IMG/VR virus record: IMGVR_UViG_3300031885_000008
Span: 1 to 64,000 of that record
Origin: a virus
Strand: one strand, 5' to 3'
Length of the DNA stretch: 64,000 nt
A program made the position numbers and the translations under genes. Shown piece after piece: positions 61,716 to 64,000 of the stretch (position 1 is the first letter of the stretch; each line of letters begins with the position of its first letter). The notes beneath the pieces are model-generated. The model searched no databases. It was not told the origin of the DNA and worked only from the letters and a program-made list of their open reading frames with translations.

Positions 61716-62123
61716 CTAATCTTCTGCCGTCAAATGCGTTGGATGTATCTTCCTCAGTCGCTCGACCTCGGCCTCGGCACGTTCCGCACGCTCCTGAGCT
61801 TGCTTCACACACCACGAACAGGCACCGCAAGGGCCACGACCCGCAGCACGGGCCTCCGCACAAAATTCACCACCGCTGACCGCTGCAAGCGCGAGCGCAT
61901 TCTGAAGCCGCTCCACAGCCTGCTTGACACGTTCGATCTCCTCCTGAGCGTAGCTCACAGGATAATCTCCAATCTGATACCCGCTCACGTAGAAGGAAAC
62001 ACCCCCAATATCTAGGCCCACCGGGATGTCTGTCTCATGCCCTGGACATCCGTTCGGTGTACATGTAGTCCAACAGTCGTACTCGTAATACTCCACCAAA
62101 TCAAGTTGAAGTGGCTTCTTCAT
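61716..62123 (-). CDS. Small coiled-coil zinc protein
   Basis: ATG 62123 (AGGTTGAG upstream) gives 135 residues: MKKPLQLDLVEYYEYDC, CPGHETDIPVGLDIGGVSF, then a coiled coil (EEIERVKQAVERLQNALALA) and a cysteine cluster (CGACSWC), ending in another helix (ERAERAEAEVERLRKIHPTH). Longer starts overlap the next gene. Function unknown. Confidence 0.6.
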   Translation of the reverse strand: MKKPLQLDLVEYYEYDCWTTCTPNGCPGHETDIPVGLDIGGVSFYVSGYQIGDYPVSYAQEEIERVKQAVERLQNALALAAVSGGEFCAEARAAGRGPCGACSWCVKQAQERAERAEAEVERLRKIHPTHLTAED

Positions 62124-62124
62124 C

Positions 62125-62355
62125 TCAACCTTTCCCCGCCACGAGTTGAAGCTGCCCCTCGTCGTCAAGTTTAGCGACGTACACAAGATGCTTGAGCGGC
62201 ACAACCCCCCCAAATCTCCAGAGTTGGATAACGGACTCTGGATGGACACGGGACGTGTCGTGGAACACTGGATTATCATGATCGATATGAAAGTCACAGT
62301 CCTCATCCGGCGTTCCTTCACACATTACTTTCCCATCGAGAGTTACAATATACAT
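62125..62355 (-). CDS. Small hypothetical protein
   Basis: A 76-residue protein (ATG 62355, AAAGGAG upstream): MYIVTLDGKVMCEGTPDEDC, DTSRVHPESVIQLWRFG, VYVAKLDDEGQLQLVAGKG. Beta-rich, resembles small phage DUF proteins. Overlaps the next start region by 1 nt spacing. Confidence 0.55.
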   Translation of the reverse strand: MYIVTLDGKVMCEGTPDEDCDFHIDHDNPVFHDTSRVHPESVIQLWRFGGVVPLKHLVYVAKLDDEGQLQLVAGKG

Positions 62356-62409
62356 TCAATCTCCTTTATCGGTACGCTTTTCTTTTTTGACTGGCACTTC
62401 TTGACTTCC

Positions 62410-62694
62410 TCACCACGAATTCACGAAACGAATAACCGTTATATTCTCTGGGAGTTTCTCCAGAATAACCTCAATCCCATCTTCTGCTCCGTTGCCATCG
62501 TGATACCCTCGTCTACATTCTGGAGGGATCTCTATCAAGGTTCCGGCTTCAGATGGCGCTCTCCAATCAAAAAACTTTCTGATGTCCTCTGGCACGGGTA
62601 GATCGGCCGCAACATAAGCATCGTAAATTGCCTTCACCTTCACCCATCTCTCGTCCGGAGGATGAAATCCGTATACGTGCGTTGACATACTCAT
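62410..62694 (-). CDS. Small hypothetical protein
   Basis: A 94-residue protein (ATG 62694, GGAGAT upstream): STHVYGFHPPDERWVKVKAI, VPEDIRKFFDWRAPSEAGT, EVILEKLPENITVIRFVNSW. It overlaps the upstream stop by 4 bp. Family not recognised; this style of protein is common in phage early regions. Confidence 0.6.
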   Translation of the reverse strand: MSMSTHVYGFHPPDERWVKVKAIYDAYVAADLPVPEDIRKFFDWRAPSEAGTLIEIPPECRRGYHDGNGAEDGIEVILEKLPENITVIRFVNSW

Positions 62695-63089
62695 TGTGAT
62701 CTCCTCTCAGAATGTGCTGCGCGCCACTCAGCAACGTTGACTTCGATAGCGGCTACCTTTTCGCAAACAAAAACCTCGTACTCATTTACGACAGTACGAA
62801 CGAATTCCCGAGCAGCCGCAACGCCAGACGGTTGACGATCCGTCCCCTCGTCAAAATTCCCGTAATCGTCGTCTAGTTTCTCAAGAATACAGTCCAACAT
62901 GTCGTTTGCAAGAGCCTCGCGGTAGGTATCCGAAATTTCCTCCTTTGGAACAAAACCGTAAATCGTGATCTTCTCTGCGAAAGCGGGATGCCGCAAATCC
63001 ACGACCTCCTGAATCGCATCATCCAGAGTTCTGTGAAAGTATTTCTCGGCCTTCTCGTCGTACGTATAGAATTGTGGTTCTCGTTGCAT
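62691..63089 (-). CDS. Hypothetical protein
   Basis: ATG 63089 follows the ThyX stop by 1 nt; 132 residues. Helical and acidic (REALANDMLDCILEKLDDDY, VAAAREFVRTVVNEYEVFVC). No motif. Operonic with thyX. Confidence 0.6.
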   Translation of the reverse strand: MQREPQFYTYDEKAEKYFHRTLDDAIQEVVDLRHPAFAEKITIYGFVPKEEISDTYREALANDMLDCILEKLDDDYGNFDEGTDRQPSGVAAAREFVRTVVNEYEVFVCEKVAAIEVNVAEWRAAHSERRSQ

Positions 63090-63090
63090 A

Positions 63091-63792
63091 TTATCCACAC
63101 AGCCCCTCGAGTAGATTGTCCGTCGCCTCGGCGAGCATGGAGCGTACCTTGCCAAAGATGAACTGCATCTCGGGCGCCGCCGCCTTGCCCGTACGCAGGT
63201 GGATCATATGAGTCCACTGGCGAATGTTGGTGGTGTGGACGAGCGACGTGGCAAGCGCATGGGGCAGCACATAGCGAGCCTGCTCCCGCTTACTGCCAGC
63301 AGCCCGCAGGTCATGGTAGGCGCGTACAGAGGAAAAGCAGGTGAAAGCCCAGGAAGGAAAGCCATCTGGGAATTGCTCGCCCCTCACGTCGAACACCTTT
63401 GTCTCGTCCATGGTGGGCGAGACGAGGTGGAGCGTTCTATCCTGCTCGATAAAACGCGTGCTCGACTGCGTCGGCGACCCAATTCGATGCCGCACGAACT
63501 CGTGCGAGGCTACCCTCGACATCAAAAACGCAAAGGTCACGTTGGCGTGCTCGATGACCGTCGCATGCGGCGGCCGCGCAGCAAGTCGCCGCCTCAGGAA
63601 TTCCAACGTCTCCACATGACCCTCACCCCTCCCCGACAGCAGCCTATCAATCTCGGGCTGCTCCCACAGCAGGTGATGGGACCGACGGCCAGCAAACTCA
63701 CAAATCGCCAACTGCCGATGGATTTCTCGTAGCGGCGTCAGGCACACGACGAGCGGCTGGTGAATTACAACCTTCTCTACAATATCAGTCAT
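63091..63792 (-). CDS. thyX: Flavin-dependent thymidylate synthase ThyX
   Basis: A 233-residue ThyX with the signature FVRHRIGSPTQSSTRFIEQ (RHRxxSxxxxSxR) and the C-terminal QARYVLPHALATS, TNIRQWTHMIHLRTG then KAAAPEMQFIF. It makes dTMP from dUMP using FAD and methylenetetrahydrofolate. With the dCMP deaminase encoded 5 kb away, it would supply thymidylate for phage DNA synthesis. ATG 63792 overlaps the upstream gene by 8 bp. Confidence 0.95.
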   Translation of the reverse strand: MTDIVEKVVIHQPLVVCLTPLREIHRQLAICEFAGRRSHHLLWEQPEIDRLLSGRGEGHVETLEFLRRRLAARPPHATVIEHANVTFAFLMSRVASHEFVRHRIGSPTQSSTRFIEQDRTLHLVSPTMDETKVFDVRGEQFPDGFPSWAFTCFSSVRAYHDLRAAGSKREQARYVLPHALATSLVHTTNIRQWTHMIHLRTGKAAAPEMQFIFGKVRSMLAEATDNLLEGLCG

Positions 63793-64000
63793 TGTGCTCG
63801 TATTCCTCTTCCCAGATGTATTCCTCCGGGGGCCTCCTCGTGAAAATTCCCTGCTCGACCAGCTTCGGTCCTATGCACCGCCATACCCCACGCCAGCAAC
63901 CCAAATCCGGGTCGTGGTCTGGATTGTTGTGCAAATGGCAGGGGGTCTCCTCAAAAAACTCCTCGTCGTGAATTGTGCAGCTCGCCTGCCCCTCCTCCAA
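63785..64000 (-). CDS. Hypothetical protein reaching the right edge
   Basis: The frame is open at the window edge, with a TTG at the very last position, so the true start may lie outside. The visible part is acidic with two cysteines (GCWRGVWRC) and ends TRRPPEEYIWEEEYEHND. Overlaps thyX by 8 bp. No family recognised. Confidence 0.5.
   Translation of the reverse strand: MEEGQASCTIHDEEFFEETPCHLHNNPDHDPDLGCWRGVWRCIGPKLVEQGIFTRRPPEEYIWEEEYEHND

Noticed and set aside
1-64000. CRISPR arrays, tRNA or rRNA genes, retroelement of the diversity-generating type
   Set aside because: No regular spaced repeats, no tRNA-like cloverleaf sequence and no reverse transcriptase motif were noticed by eye.

Overview
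This window is part of the genome of a tailed bacteriophage with a contractile tail (myovirus type). Recognisable parts include a large terminase, portal, HK97-like capsid protein, neck proteins, tail sheath, tail tube, tape measure, LysM and hub proteins, spike, and baseplate wedge proteins of the gp25, J and I types. Genes are packed tightly, often with ATGA, GTGA or TTGA stop/start overlaps. The host cannot be named from the sequence. Base composition is mid-GC and no tRNA or host gene was seen.

Layout. Positions 1-4200 (+ strand) hold the end of an unknown gene, a metallopeptidase/VWA protein, a PD-(D/E)XK resolvase-like nuclease, about 0.85 kb with no convincing gene but several hairpins, and a small zinc protein. 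Positions 4219-55273 (- strand) hold the virion module. Read in transcription order (high to low coordinates) it runs: terminase with an intein; small zinc and membrane proteins; portal; a 1345-residue polyprotein joining nucleotidyltransferase-like, LigD-like, DNA-ligase-like and XkdF-like protease domains; scaffold; capsid; capsid-associated proteins; neck proteins; sheath; tube; tail chaperone; tape measure; LysM/hub/spike; three tandem fibre-like paralogues; baseplate wedge; a degenerate NUDIX-like protein; tail protein I; a fibre with Asp-box-like repeats; and a candidate lysin/holin pair. Positions 56554-64000 (mostly - strand) hold small zinc-binding and hypothetical proteins, dCMP deaminase, an MT-A70 methyltransferase, an XRE-type regulator, a winged-helix protein and ThyX.

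Selfish elements interrupt the module. There are three tnpB genes without tnpA (one intact on each strand, one broken by an in-frame amber codon), two HNH endonuclease genes opposite to the structural genes, and a mini-intein at the terminase nuclease active site. They lie at gene boundaries (chaperone/tape measure, fibre/tail protein I, upstream of terminase) or in the most conserved residues of an essential enzyme.

How the genes fit together: terminase and portal package DNA into a prohead built from capsid protein and scaffold and matured by the XkdF-like protease; neck, sheath, tube and baseplate genes build the tail; the lysin/holin candidates would release progeny; deaminase and ThyX would supply dTMP; the methyltransferase may modify phage DNA. 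The most unusual item is the ligase/protease polyprotein between the portal and the scaffold.
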